From Acidimicrobiales bacterium (GTDB lineage: Bacteria > Actinomycetota > Acidimicrobiia > Acidimicrobiales > Poriferisodalaceae): 64,000 bases of DNA. Location of the stretch: contig JAAZYR010000002.1 in NCBI GenBank assembly GCA_014239555.1, positions 62,001 through 126,000 of the forward strand, in the 5' to 3' direction. Positions within the stretch are counted from its first letter, which is position 1, and each line of letters starts with the position of its first letter. The notes beneath the pieces were generated by a model. That model did no database searches. It was not told the origin of the DNA and saw only the letters and a program-made list of their open reading frames with translations. Positions 7,755-16,399 of the stretch are shown here, one piece after another. Position numbers and translations under genes: made by a program.

Positions 7755-8636
7755 CACATCGCCTTGAGATGCAACGAGACCTTCGTCTCGGAGATCATTT
7801 ACCAGTTGAACTGCGCGACGTTGTTCGTCAACCAGTCCCATGACTGAAGCCGCATCGGACATTTCCACTGAACCTTGAGCTAACGCCGACAACAGCCGTC
7901 CCCTCGCTTCACGATTACTTCCACGGAATGGTTGTTGTCTTTTACTGACTCCCGCGCTTCCTTCGGCAGGGTCCTTACCTGTTCCTTGCCACGCACACCA
8001 TGACTCCACGGGGCAGCTACGACATTGGGGATTTCGTTTAGTGCATACGGTCGCAGCCAGGTCGAACAGCCCCTGGTTCCAGTCCCATGACTGGCCAGGT
8101 GCCACGATCTTGTCGGCTAGCTCCTGGGCATCTTTTGGACGCAGGGAATTACCACACCAACGAGCGAGCAATCGACCCACGTTGGTGTCCACCACACCCA
8201 GTTGTTTTTCGAAGGCAAAAACCATTACCGCCCTCGCCGTATATGGACCCACCCCCGGTAGTTGCAGAAGTTGATCTAACTCCTGTGGGACTCTGCCTTG
8301 ATGCAGGTTCGTTATCTGTTGCGCCGCCTGATGAAGGTTTCGGGCTCGGCGCGGGTATCCGAGCCCTGTCCAAAACTTCAGTAACTCGGAAAGCTGGACC
8401 CGAGCAAGATCTTCGGGCGTTGGCCAGAAATTCAAAAATTCTAAGTATTTGGCTTCGGCTCTACTGACCTGTGTCTGTTGGAGCATCACCTCCGAGACCA
8501 ACACGGCCCAGGAGTCTCGTGTTGAACGCCACGGTAGATCGCGTCGCGATTTGGCTGCCCAACGAAGGAGGGCGCTGGTAAAGCCACTCCCTTCTAGCGT
8601 GCCTTGAAACTCAACGATTTCAGGTGTTGACGCCAT
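7728..8636 (-). CDS. mutY: A/G-specific adenine DNA glycosylase MutY
   Basis: A base-excision repair enzyme that removes adenine mispaired with 8-oxoguanine. Of the 302 residues, the HhH-GPD domain carries Glu49 (SEVMLQQTQV), the helix-hairpin-helix LPGVGPYTARAV and catalytic Asp151 (VVDTNVGR). Four cysteines at 199, 206, 209 and 215 have exactly the spacing of the MutY [4Fe-4S] cluster. The protein is about 50 residues shorter than E. coli MutY and ends with a winged-helix-like segment instead of the usual NUDIX-like 8-oxoG recognition domain, as in some actinobacterial forms. The 3' end overlaps the convergent selenoprotein gene by 27 bp. Confidence 0.93.
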   Translation of the reverse strand: MASTPEIVEFQGTLEGSGFTSALLRWAAKSRRDLPWRSTRDSWAVLVSEVMLQQTQVSRAEAKYLEFLNFWPTPEDLARVQLSELLKFWTGLGYPRRARNLHQAAQQITNLHQGRVPQELDQLLQLPGVGPYTARAVMVFAFEKQLGVVDTNVGRLLARWCGNSLRPKDAQELADKIVAPGQSWDWNQGLFDLAATVCTKRNPQCRSCPVESWCAWQGTGKDPAEGSAGVSKRQQPFRGSNREARGRLLSALAQGSVEMSDAASVMGLVDEQRRAVQLVNDLRDEGLVASQGDVLLLGDLIK

Positions 8637-8739
8637 AAGAAAAGTTTCGTTTCATCTCTGCCTCTTGCTTACGCATCGTGATGTGACACCAAAGATAGGT
8701 ATTCAACGATTCCTCAGGTTGAGGTAAAAGGCGTGAATA

Positions 8740-8751
8740 ACGATGCATCGT
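8740..8751. promoter_or_regulatory. 12-bp perfect palindrome upstream of the acyl-CoA dehydrogenase gene
   Basis: ACGATGCATCGT is a perfect palindrome about 130 bp before the start of the 526-residue dehydrogenase gene. A partial copy (ACGCATCGTGATGTG) lies some 65 bp further upstream. The 245-bp gap (8637-8881) holds no convincing gene and must contain the promoters of both the dehydrogenase and mutY. This could be an operator for a dimeric regulator of the TetR or FadR kind. Only the palindrome itself is seen; a binding protein is not. Confidence 0.35.
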
Positions 8752-8881
8752 AGAGAACCACCTCCATCTGAGCGCAACACTTCCATCTAGAGTTCACCGT
8801 GCTCGATAGAAACTTTGTGTCTTCGAGTCCCGTGCCCATAGCCTGTGTCATTGTCCCATCTTGACGAAGTGGTGAAGAACT

Positions 8882-10462
8882 ATGACTGCACCGGATCTCC
8901 AAGCCGCTGCTGACGCGTTAGCAATTGGTGTCTCGATAATTGATCGCGCTGTCAGTCACGCAGCTGCTTTACCTGATGCGGACGAGCATCAAAGCCTTCT
9001 ATATGACCTCGCACATGCTGCATCTGCAATCGAAATCAGTCGCTCACTGCTCGATTACGGGGCCAAGGGAGAGAATGAAGGGAAACTAGCTTGCGCATTT
9101 ATTGCTGATGTCTTGGCAGACCTCCACTCCAAGCTCTTTGGTCGCGAAACCGCGTGGGGAGCGAAAAACGGTGAATTGGATCCCGCTCGGGAATTCATTC
9201 GCCTTTTCCGAGATCCGCAATTCGTGGCTCAGCTAGCTCTGTTGGAAGCACCTCGACACCTTGACGAAGACTTCGAAATGGTGGCAGATACTTTTCGCCG
9301 TTTTGCCAACGACAAGATTGCACCGCAAGCGGAGCACATCCATCGACAGGACACTGACATTCCCGAAGACATCATCGACGGTTTAGCTGAACTCGGATGC
9401 TTCGGCTTATCGGTCCCCGAAGAATACGGCGGTTTCGCTACAGGGAGCGAGAGCGACTACATGGGAATGGTAATCGCGACTGAAGAGCTTTCTCGGGCGT
9501 CGTTAGGTGCCGGAGGTTCTCTCATCACGAGGCCGGAGATCCTGACTCGAGCACTCGAACGTGGCGGAACAGAAGAACAAAAGCGTGAGTGGTTTCCAAA
9601 AATCGCGACCGGCGAGACAATGGTCGCTGTCGCCGTCACTGAACCCGACTACGGATCTGACGTTGCAAATTTAAAAGTCACGGCAACTTCCGTCGATGCC
9701 GGTTGGGTCATAAATGGGGTCAAGACGTGGTGCACATTTGCTGGAAGAGCAAACGTGTTGATGTTGCTGGCCCGCACCGACCCTGACCGCAGCAAGACTC
9801 ATCGCGGACTCAGTTTATTTATCGTGCCCAAGCCCGAGGCAAAAGGTCACAGTTTCGAATTCTCCCAAGACAATGGCGGCTCTATGGAGGGGCGAGCGAT
9901 ACCAACGTTGGGCTATCGAGGCATGCACAGCTTCGAAATAGCGTTCGACAATTGGTTCGTTCCCGAGCAAAATTTGATCGGCGGCGAGGAGGGACTGGGC
10001 AAAGGCTTTTACATGCAGATGGCTGGTTTCGAGAACGGCCGACTCCAAACTGCCGCTCGAGCAGTAGGCGTTATGCAAGCGGCGTACGAAGAAGCTCGTG
10101 CCTATGCGCAAGACAGGTCAGTTTTTGGCCAACCAGTCATCGAGTACCAACTCACTCAGGCAAAACTGGGGCGCATGGCTGCGATTATTCAGGGTTCGCG
10201 CCAATACAGCTATTCGGTGGCTCAAATGATGGCAAAGGGCGAAGGAAGCCTGGAAGCTTCCATGGTAAAAGCTTACGTTTGCAAAGCTGCTGAATGGGTT
10301 ACGCGCGAGGCTCTTCAAATCCACGGCGGTTTTGGCTTTGCCGAGGAGTACACAGTCAGTCGTCTTTTTGTTGATGCCCGCGTGTTGTCCATCTTCGAAG
10401 GTGCGGACGAAACCTTGTGCCTGAAGCTGATTGCGCGTCGGTTGTTAGCTGACGCGCGTTAA
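8882..10462 (+). CDS. mcd: Probable (2S)-methylsuccinyl-CoA dehydrogenase (extended acyl-CoA dehydrogenase)
   Basis: A flavin-dependent acyl-CoA dehydrogenase with an extra helical N-terminal domain of about 130 residues, 526 in total. That extension is characteristic of methylsuccinyl-CoA dehydrogenase of the ethylmalonyl-CoA pathway; ordinary acyl-CoA dehydrogenases are near 380-400 residues. The catalytic core shows CFGLSVPEEYGG, AVTEPDYGSD, TWCTFAGRANV, DRSVFGQP and IHGGFGFAEEY, and a catalytic-type Glu in FEGADE near the C-terminus. GAAG lies shortly before the ATG at 8882. No other pathway gene (ccr, ecm, mch) is in the window, so the substrate is inferred from architecture alone; another branched acyl-CoA is possible. 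Confidence 0.62.
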   Translation: MTAPDLQAAADALAIGVSIIDRAVSHAAALPDADEHQSLLYDLAHAASAIEISRSLLDYGAKGENEGKLACAFIADVLADLHSKLFGRETAWGAKNGELDPAREFIRLFRDPQFVAQLALLEAPRHLDEDFEMVADTFRRFANDKIAPQAEHIHRQDTDIPEDIIDGLAELGCFGLSVPEEYGGFATGSESDYMGMVIATEELSRASLGAGGSLITRPEILTRALERGGTEEQKREWFPKIATGETMVAVAVTEPDYGSDVANLKVTATSVDAGWVINGVKTWCTFAGRANVLMLLARTDPDRSKTHRGLSLFIVPKPEAKGHSFEFSQDNGGSMEGRAIPTLGYRGMHSFEIAFDNWFVPEQNLIGGEEGLGKGFYMQMAGFENGRLQTAARAVGVMQAAYEEARAYAQDRSVFGQPVIEYQLTQAKLGRMAAIIQGSRQYSYSVAQMMAKGEGSLEASMVKAYVCKAAEWVTREALQIHGGFGFAEEYTVSRLFVDARVLSIFEGADETLCLKLIARRLLADAR

Positions 10463-10490
10463 TTGGCCTTTTGGCCTCCGCCTTAGAGCG

Positions 10491-11303
10491 TTAGAGACCC
10501 GGGCGAAGAAGTTCGGCTGCAACGCCACAGTCCTCTCTCATCGCGTCGGTGGACAGAGTCAATCCTTTGGGTCCAACGACGTGAGTGATCACGGTCATAG
10601 GAACAACTTCTTCATCGGCTTCTAGGGGATTTTCTTTCGCTAACTCGTCTTCTATTACTTTGAAGAAGCGTTGTGGGAGGGCTCGGCCGGCCCCTACGAC
10701 AACCCACGTCTGCTTGCCTGCGTGTAGTCCACAAATCGCAGCTGCATAGGAACCCGATGGAGCTATCAGGGCCTCAGGACCCGCCGCAGCTGCTTCGATA
10801 ATGACTACGTCGGCCGTGGCGCAGGCTTGTCCTAGTCCAGTTAACGGAACTTCGGTTACCTCGACTTCACGTTGCATGAGTGCCCGAGCAAGTCCTGCTC
10901 CTTCCCCATAGGCATCTATTACCCGCACGCTGACATCACGGCGAAGGTGAATGCTTTCCATGGCTAGGTCAGGCCAGCCGATGACGGCTACCGTCGCTCC
11001 ATTCGGAAGGGCAGAAGCGACACGGCTTGGTGTTAGGTCAACGTCGAGTTCTTGTACAAAGTCCGCGGCTGCCCTCCGGGCATCTGTTGCAATCAACACC
11101 TTGCTAGTCATCGACCAGAGAGACCCAGCGAGAGGGTGGTGATGCAAGATCCGTCGGCACGCATTGACTAGCTCCGCTGGTTCACCCCAAAGTGAGGTCA
11201 ACGCGTCAGCCGCTTCACGGGCTAAATCCAGTTGGTCAACGCCACCGGCGCGCGCTACATACCGAAGCCGTTCGATGGGATGCACGAGAGCAGACTGCCA
11301 CAT
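10491..11303 (-). CDS. IF-2B-like fold protein (eIF-2B alpha/sugar-phosphate isomerase-related)
   Basis: A 270-residue protein with an all-helical N-terminal third and a Rossmann-like C-terminal part. The segment GPEALIAPSGSYAAAICGLHAG followed by TWVVVGAGRALPQ resembles the eIF-2B/ribose-1,5-bisphosphate isomerase pattern (hydrophobic-x-A-D-A-x-x-x-x-G-x-x-x-N-K-x-G-T-x-x-L-A-x-x-A), although the usual Asn-Lys is not conserved. That divergence makes catalysis uncertain. It converges on the dehydrogenase gene with 28 bp between them, where a short GGCC-TTTT-GGCC hairpin sits. Its start is only 14 bp from the divergent thioredoxin-fold gene. Biological role unknown. Confidence 0.5.
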   Translation of the reverse strand: MWQSALVHPIERLRYVARAGGVDQLDLAREAADALTSLWGEPAELVNACRRILHHHPLAGSLWSMTSKVLIATDARRAAADFVQELDVDLTPSRVASALPNGATVAVIGWPDLAMESIHLRRDVSVRVIDAYGEGAGLARALMQREVEVTEVPLTGLGQACATADVVIIEAAAAGPEALIAPSGSYAAAICGLHAGKQTWVVVGAGRALPQRFFKVIEDELAKENPLEADEEVVPMTVITHVVGPKGLTLSTDAMREDCGVAAELLRPGL

Positions 11304-11317
11304 GTCTTAGCTACAGG

Positions 11318-11872
11318 GTGAACTCAATTGAATTTGGATCCAAGTGGGTACTGAGCATCCAGCGCGCTAGCTTGGCTCTCGTGGCGACTGACCCTTCGAA
11401 TCAGCTGACAGTTGCAACCATGGATGGTGCTGAACAGACCTTGTCTCAATGGTTGACATACTTCAATCTTCTCACCGTTGTGCTTGATCCCTATACCCAT
11501 GAAAGCGGGTGGATCATTCCGACCGCTGACCGGATTTTCGCGCATTACAAGGGAGCCGATGTGCGCTGTGCTTTTGTCGTGACGAGCGACGGAGATGGGG
11601 CGCGCGAGTACTTGGGGAAGTATTCCGAAGATTGGCTGGTCTTGGTCGACGAGGACCGAGAGCTAGTGAGTTCGCTGGAGCTTGAGCGTCTTCCGGCGCT
11701 TGCCCATATTTCTCAAGATGGCTCTTTGGCTGGTTTCGCTGAGGGATGGAACCCGGCAGATTGGAGAGACGTGTTGGCAGGAGTTGAGGAGGACATGGCT
11801 TGGCGTTCCCGACCACTTCTTCCGGCTCCCGAAGATCCTGGTGCCTTTGAGGGAACACCCGCTCTTAGTTAA
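11318..11872 (+). CDS. Thioredoxin-fold protein lacking CxxC
   Basis: A 184-residue soluble protein with a TlpA/thioredoxin-like arrangement. An opening beta strand (LALVATD) and a DGAEQTLSQWL turn lead to VVLDPYTHESGW at the place where C-x-x-C normally sits. A cis-proline-like LPALAHISQDGS and a helical C-terminus follow. With both active-site cysteines missing it cannot be a standard disulfide reductase; a binding or chaperone role is possible. The GTG at 11318 is chosen because it keeps the first strand; the ATG at 11419 is the alternative. The stop overlaps the convergent GGDEF gene by 4 bp. The divergent partner starts 14 bp away, so promoters must lie within the coding regions. Confidence 0.6.
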   Translation: MNSIEFGSKWVLSIQRASLALVATDPSNQLTVATMDGAEQTLSQWLTYFNLLTVVLDPYTHESGWIIPTADRIFAHYKGADVRCAFVVTSDGDGAREYLGKYSEDWLVLVDEDRELVSSLELERLPALAHISQDGSLAGFAEGWNPADWRDVLAGVEEDMAWRSRPLLPAPEDPGAFEGTPALS

Positions 11873-12552
11873 AGCCGCATTTTTATTCGATACATTTCTG
11901 CGTCGGCGCGGGTCAAAACTTCTTCAGCATTGTTACGGGTTCCGTAGCCAACGGTGAAGCCGATACTGGCCTTTGCTGTTAAAGAATGGCCACCGATCAC
12001 AAAGGGCCGCTCCATGGCAATTCCCAGCCGGTCGGCAACGAGCCCCACATCGCTTGCATCTCTTAATTCAGGGCAAACGACAACGAACTCGTCGCCGCCA
12101 TATCGGGCGACAGTGTCTGTGGGCCTCACCGAGTCGGCGAAGCGTGCGCCAATCGCAGCTAGCAAGCGATCACCGACAGTATGCCCGTACACGTCGTTCA
12201 CGACTTTGAAGTCGTCAACGTCACAAAAGACAACGCCGACAGCTCGTCCGGTTTGGCGGGACCGTTCCAGAGTTTCTTCTAGCCGAGAAACAGCTTGCAG
12301 GCGGTTGCCTAGCCCAGTTACCGGATCGTGGCGGGCGGCACGTGCAAGTGCTGCTTCTTGTTGTCCACCCGTCCACAAGACTGCGATAGAACTGCACAGC
12401 AGCAACAGAGAGACCCCGACCGGTACCACAACCGCTAACCATCGGAAGATACTTGGTTGAGGTTGTGGATCCAGCAGTAACCACGCGCTCGCAAGCAGAA
12501 CAGCGATAGAGGATGGTACAGCTACGAAGAAAAGGATTCGTCGAGGCATCAT
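11869..12552 (-). CDS. Membrane-bound diguanylate cyclase (GGDEF domain)
   Basis: Makes the second messenger c-di-GMP from two GTP. The 227-residue protein has two N-terminal transmembrane helices (about residues 5-27 and 37-60) with a very short loop between them, so it has little outside sensor domain. A GGDEF domain follows, starting at HDPVTGLGNR. The active-site motif GGDEF is at 152-156, and an RPTD inhibitory site (143-146) lies exactly five residues upstream, so product feedback inhibition is expected. The metal-binding VFCDVDDFKVVND is intact. No EAL or receiver domain is present. It is a single gene between a convergent thioredoxin-fold gene and an SDR gene. Confidence 0.9.
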   Translation of the reverse strand: MMPRRILFFVAVPSSIAVLLASAWLLLDPQPQPSIFRWLAVVVPVGVSLLLLCSSIAVLWTGGQQEAALARAARHDPVTGLGNRLQAVSRLEETLERSRQTGRAVGVVFCDVDDFKVVNDVYGHTVGDRLLAAIGARFADSVRPTDTVARYGGDEFVVVCPELRDASDVGLVADRLGIAMERPFVIGGHSLTAKASIGFTVGYGTRNNAEEVLTRADAEMYRIKMRL

Positions 12553-12598
12553 CGCAACAACCGAGGGTACGGGTATCTGGCTTGCTGGGCGAGAACCC

Positions 12599-13375
12599 TT
12601 ATCGCGCTACCCAGCCACCATCGACTGGGAGTGGAATTCCAGTGACATAACTGCTGGCGCCGCTAGCCAGAAATAAGAGAGCACCATCTAGTTCTTCTAC
12701 GGAGCCGCCGCGGCCCATAGACGCATTGCGGGCAATCCATTTCGTCGAACGTTCATCTTCGAACATGCCATGGGTCAACTCAGTATCGAAGTATCCGGGG
12801 CACAGCGCGTTCACGCGCACGCCTCGCTTAGCCCACTGGACTGCGAGTTCTCTGGTCAAATTCACCAGACCCGCTTTGCTCGCCGCATAGGCCGGCTGAA
12901 GGTTGGGGGCTGACGCCACCAGCCCATGAACCGATGCGACGTTAATGATGCTTCCTTCTCCACGGGTCAACATGTCCTGGGCGGCCAGCGCCGATAGAAG
13001 GAAACACGCGTTGAGATTCACATCGACAACATTTCGAAAGGTTTCGATCTTCGCTTCTTCTGCAGCATGCACGGCATCAGTAATGCCGGCGTTATTTATC
13101 AACACGTCGACTTGGCCGTAATGAGAAACGGTTTGGGAAATAAGTTGTCGGCATTGATCATCGTCACTCACGTCGCACTGAACTGCTAAAGCCTCAGGGA
13201 GTTCCGACACCAGCTTTTTGAGTCGATCGTGGCGGCGCGCAGCAACAACGACTTTCCCTCCAGCTGCGGCTAGCACTCGGGCGAATCGATCACCAAAGCC
13301 GCTAGAAGCGCCAGTTACGACGCAAACTTTGCCGTCAAGCCGATACAGGGCCTCGATATTGGGAGTTTCGCTCAT
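12599..13375 (-). CDS. SDR family NAD(P)-dependent oxidoreductase
   Basis: A classical short-chain dehydrogenase of 258 residues counted from the ATG at 13375, which I prefer over an upstream TTG that adds seven residues. The Rossmann motif TGASSGFG lies near the N-terminus, NNAG in the middle, the catalytic Ser in INVASVHG, and YAASK gives the Tyr and Lys. ALCPGYFDTELT and a C-terminal VTGIPLPVDGGW complete the FabG-like pattern. The basic residues after strand 2 (AARRHDR) favour NADP(H). The substrate is unknown. It diverges from an LLM oxidoreductase gene across about 73 bp. Confidence 0.9.
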   Translation of the reverse strand: MSETPNIEALYRLDGKVCVVTGASSGFGDRFARVLAAAGGKVVVAARRHDRLKKLVSELPEALAVQCDVSDDDQCRQLISQTVSHYGQVDVLINNAGITDAVHAAEEAKIETFRNVVDVNLNACFLLSALAAQDMLTRGEGSIINVASVHGLVASAPNLQPAYAASKAGLVNLTRELAVQWAKRGVRVNALCPGYFDTELTHGMFEDERSTKWIARNASMGRGGSVEELDGALLFLASGASSYVTGIPLPVDGGWVAR

Positions 13376-13448
13376 ACATCCAGAGACACTAGGCAAACAT
13401 ATGGCGTCTCACACGGCGTAGTGGAGTTGGCTGCTCTAGGGTCTTGGC

Positions 13449-14345
13449 ATGAAGATTCGCGTTGGCTTTGGTCTAGGAACCCGCAGTTTCACCAACGATC
13501 ATTCGACTTTTGAACCCTTCGTCGATTCCCTGGAGCAACTGGGGTTCGATTCGCTATGGCTCAGCGAACGTCTAGGTGGCGAATGCCCCGACCCAATCGT
13601 CGGGGTGGCGTACGCCGCTGGCAGAACAACGAGGATTAAGTTCGGATTTTCTGTGATGGTCCTGCCCGGTAGGAACTTGGCCGTTCTGGCGAAAGAGCTC
13701 GCTAGTCTCGACAGACTTTCCAACGGTCGTCTTCTGCCGGCGTTCGGACTCGGAGTCGCAGACGTTCACGAGCAAGCCGCTTTTGGGGTTGAACGCAAGC
13801 AACGCGCCAAAATTTTTAATGAGGCTCTCCCTTTACTAAAGCGAATGTGGGAGGACGGGCCGGTAACCCATCAAGGGGATTTCTACGAATACGAGGATGT
13901 GGATCTCCTGCCCAAGCCGATGCAAAAACCAATGGATATTTGGCTGGGAGGAGCCGCCGACGTTGAACTGCGTCGATGTGGGAGATTTGGCGACGGCTGG
14001 CTCCCTTCGTTCTGCACACCAGAGATGGCAGCACAAGGGTGGCGAATAGTAAACGACGCTGCAGATGAGCATGAAAGATTCATGGATCCCGAACATTTCG
14101 GCGTCCTTGTTCCGTACAGCCATGGCGAGTTACCGGCCAGTTATCGAACGATTCTTGAGCGCCGTGCGCCGGGGGTCGCTGCCGAGGAAATTATTCCCAT
14201 TGGCCACGACGGGCTGAGGACTCAGCTCGAAAAGTTCATCGAGGTCGGCGCCTCGAAGTTCGTGCCGATTTTGGTTGGTGAGCCAGAAGACTGGTTTGCT
14301 GAGCTCGAGGGTGTGGCTGACGTCGTCCTACCTCTCCAGAATTAA
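13449..14345 (+). CDS. LLM-class F420-dependent oxidoreductase
   Basis: A luciferase-like oxidoreductase of 298 residues. MKIRVGFGLGTRSF, then FDSLWLSERLGG, then FGFSVMVLPGRNLAVLAKELASLDRLSNGR and AFGLGVADVHE, are the standard barrel strands and cofactor segments. DIWLGGAADVELRRCGRFGDGW is the typical strand 5-6 region that faces the cofactor. Dependence on F420 rather than FMN is inferred from the closest family pattern. A P450 gene begins 34 bp downstream on the same strand behind a strong ribosome-binding site, so the two may act in the same oxidative pathway. Confidence 0.86.
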   Translation: MKIRVGFGLGTRSFTNDHSTFEPFVDSLEQLGFDSLWLSERLGGECPDPIVGVAYAAGRTTRIKFGFSVMVLPGRNLAVLAKELASLDRLSNGRLLPAFGLGVADVHEQAAFGVERKQRAKIFNEALPLLKRMWEDGPVTHQGDFYEYEDVDLLPKPMQKPMDIWLGGAADVELRRCGRFGDGWLPSFCTPEMAAQGWRIVNDAADEHERFMDPEHFGVLVPYSHGELPASYRTILERRAPGVAAEEIIPIGHDGLRTQLEKFIEVGASKFVPILVGEPEDWFAELEGVADVVLPLQN

Positions 14346-14378
14346 TCCCTTCAGCCGAGAGCTCATCGACGAGGAGGT

Positions 14379-15665
14379 ATGAAAATTTCCACAATTTCGT
14401 CTCTTCGTTCTCCCTGGGCCCCCGACTACACATCCGTCGATCTTCATGATCCAGCAAACTTCGCCGACGGGCCTCCTTATGAAGCCTTCGCAGCGTTACG
14501 AGAGAATGCGCCGGTCGCGTTCCATCCGGAACCTCCCCGCCGTCAAGGGGGACGAGAGGGGCCAGGATTTTGGTGCATCACTCGCTATCAAGATGTCCAA
14601 ACGGTGTCCAAAGATCCGGAAACGTTCTCCTCTTGGTTAGGTGGCTTTACCGGAGCCGATCTCAGCGGAACGGTCCTAGAGGAAACGCGCCTCAACATGA
14701 TGGGCATGGACCCTCCTGATCACACCCTTTTACGCCATTCAATTCGAAAACCATTTGGTCCAGTTTGGATCCAGGGCCTCGAAGCGCACATCACTCGTTT
14801 CGCTTGCGAAATTCTCGACGAGGTGTCAGACAAAGGTGAAATCGACTTCGTTTCAGAAATTGCAGCCGAACTGCCATTGCGAGTTCTCGCACACATCATG
14901 GGTGTTGGATCTTCAGATACTGACTTGCTCTTTGATTGGTCTAATCGAATTATCGGCAATCATGATCCTGATTTCGGGGGTTCCGTAACAGATTTTCTGG
15001 CGGCGAAAGACGAACTCTTTTCTTACGGGCGTGAAGTCATCGCTAGCAAAAGACGACACCCCGGAGATGACATGGTTTCGTATTTCGTGTCTGCTCAAGT
15101 CGAGGGCGAGAAACTTGATGACGAACGACTGATTCTTCTTTGGTTCTTGCTACTGGTGGCGGGAAACGAGACGACACGCTCTTCCTTAACCGGGGCGATG
15201 GAGGTTCTCTCAAAATTTCCTGATCAACGGGCCGTGCTAGCTAACGACCTGCCTGCGAACCTTCCAGGATTTATCGAAGAGACGCTGCGTTACACCAATC
15301 CGGTTCTCCATTTTCGTCGGACAGCTACGGCCGATGTCAACCTCGGCGAGGCTCACATCAAAGCGGGAGACAAGCTGCTCTTGTGGTACCCCGCCGCGAA
15401 TCGAGACCCCCGAGTATTTAAGAATCCGGACGGGTTTGATTTATCTAGATCTCCAAACAGCCATGTTGCCTTTGGAGTTGGTCCGCATTTTTGCCTCGGA
15501 GCGAGGTTGGGGAGACTTCAGATGCAGGTAATGCTCACGGCGCTACTCACGCGGCTTCCTGACATCGAAGTTGCAGGTCCGGCACAAAGAACTCACTCCA
15601 ATTTTCTCAATTCAGCGAAGACCTTGCCAGTTTCGTTTACCCCTGTAACGGCTGGAGATGTTTAA
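14379..15665 (+). CDS. Cytochrome P450
   Basis: A soluble bacterial P450 of 428 residues. The I-helix motif is LLVAGNETTRSS, the K-helix motif EETLR, and the heme loop AFGVGPHFCLGARLG places the axial thiolate at Cys372. The N-terminal FWCITRYQDVQTVSKDPETFSS and the C-helix DPPDHTLLRHSIRKPF are typical of actinobacterial CYPs that hydroxylate steroids, fatty acids or terpenoids. GAGGAGG lies close before the ATG at 14379. It follows an LLM oxidoreductase gene and its stop overlaps livF (convergent) by 4 bp. The electron donors are not encoded nearby and the substrate cannot be read from the sequence. Confidence 0.94.
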   Translation: MKISTISSLRSPWAPDYTSVDLHDPANFADGPPYEAFAALRENAPVAFHPEPPRRQGGREGPGFWCITRYQDVQTVSKDPETFSSWLGGFTGADLSGTVLEETRLNMMGMDPPDHTLLRHSIRKPFGPVWIQGLEAHITRFACEILDEVSDKGEIDFVSEIAAELPLRVLAHIMGVGSSDTDLLFDWSNRIIGNHDPDFGGSVTDFLAAKDELFSYGREVIASKRRHPGDDMVSYFVSAQVEGEKLDDERLILLWFLLLVAGNETTRSSLTGAMEVLSKFPDQRAVLANDLPANLPGFIEETLRYTNPVLHFRRTATADVNLGEAHIKAGDKLLLWYPAANRDPRVFKNPDGFDLSRSPNSHVAFGVGPHFCLGARLGRLQMQVMLTALLTRLPDIEVAGPAQRTHSNFLNSAKTLPVSFTPVTAGDV

Positions 15666-16399
15666 GCGTTACCGCTTTCGCCTAGGTAGCTAGCACGCAA
15701 ATCTGGATTCGAAAGAAGAGCTTCCGCTGTGTCGTCAAGAACGACTTTCCCTGTCTGCAACACCCATCCTCGGTCAGCGATAGAGAGCGCCATGTTGGCG
15801 TTTTGTTCGACCATAAAAATTGCCACTCCCTCTTCGTGGATCTGCTGGATTAGTTCAAAGTTTGTTTGAACCAGAGCGGGGGCTAGACCCATAGATGGTT
15901 CATCCATCAAGAGAACTCGGGGGTCGGACATAAGTGCGCGTCCCACCGCAACCATCTGTTGTTCCCCTCCAGACAGGGTCCCAGATTTTTGGTTCAGGCG
16001 TTCCTTCACCCGAGGGAACATTTCGAATACTCGCTCTAGGTCATTAGCTATTCCATCGCGATCAGTACGTAGATAAGCCCCGAGTTCTAAATTCTCTTTC
16101 ACTGACAGCCGCTTGAAAAGCCGGCGGTTCTCGGGAACCATTGTCACCCCGCGCTCAACGCGGTAACTCGTCGACTGATGCGTGACTATTGCACCATCGA
16201 GAACTACATCTCCCGTCGTCGGCGTCACCATGCCAAGCAATGTCTTTAGCGTCGTGCTTTTCCCGCTAGCGTTTCCTCCCAGCAGGCAGACAAGTTCTCC
16301 CGCGAAGATGGCAAGGTCCACATCTTTGAGTATGTGGACAGCGCCGTAGTGGGTGTTAATGCCGCGGAGCTCAAGGAGAGGGACCTGATTTTCGGTCAA
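15662..16399 (-). CDS. livF: Branched-chain amino acid ABC transporter ATP-binding protein LivF
   Basis: One of two ATPases of a Liv/HAAT-type importer, 245 residues. The Walker A motif is GGNASGKST, with the usual first Gly-Pro-Asn replaced by Gly-Gly-Asn. The signature is LSGGEQQM, and Walker B is LLMDEPSMGLAP. VERGVTMVPENRRLFKRLSVKENLELG is a LivF hallmark. It overlaps livG by 4 bp and is the last gene of the livKHMGF operon on this strand. The actual ligand (branched-chain amino acid, amide, urea or another small molecule) is set by the binding protein at 20.3-21.6 kb. Confidence 0.93.
   Translation of the reverse strand: MTENQVPLLELRGINTHYGAVHILKDVDLAIFAGELVCLLGGNASGKSTTLKTLLGMVTPTTGDVVLDGAIVTHQSTSYRVERGVTMVPENRRLFKRLSVKENLELGAYLRTDRDGIANDLERVFEMFPRVKERLNQKSGTLSGGEQQMVAVGRALMSDPRVLLMDEPSMGLAPALVQTNFELIQQIHEEGVAIFMVEQNANMALSIADRGWVLQTGKVVLDDTAEALLSNPDLRASYLGESGNA

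Noticed and set aside
8714-8902. A 62-residue minus-strand reading frame in the gap before the long acyl-CoA dehydrogenase
   Set aside because: Composition is not protein-like (Ser/Thr-rich without pattern), it overlaps the start of the dehydrogenase gene and lacks a ribosome-binding site.
10463-10490. GGCC-TTTT-GGCC between convergent genes as a terminator
   Set aside because: The stem is only four base pairs and no T-run follows, so it is too weak to call.
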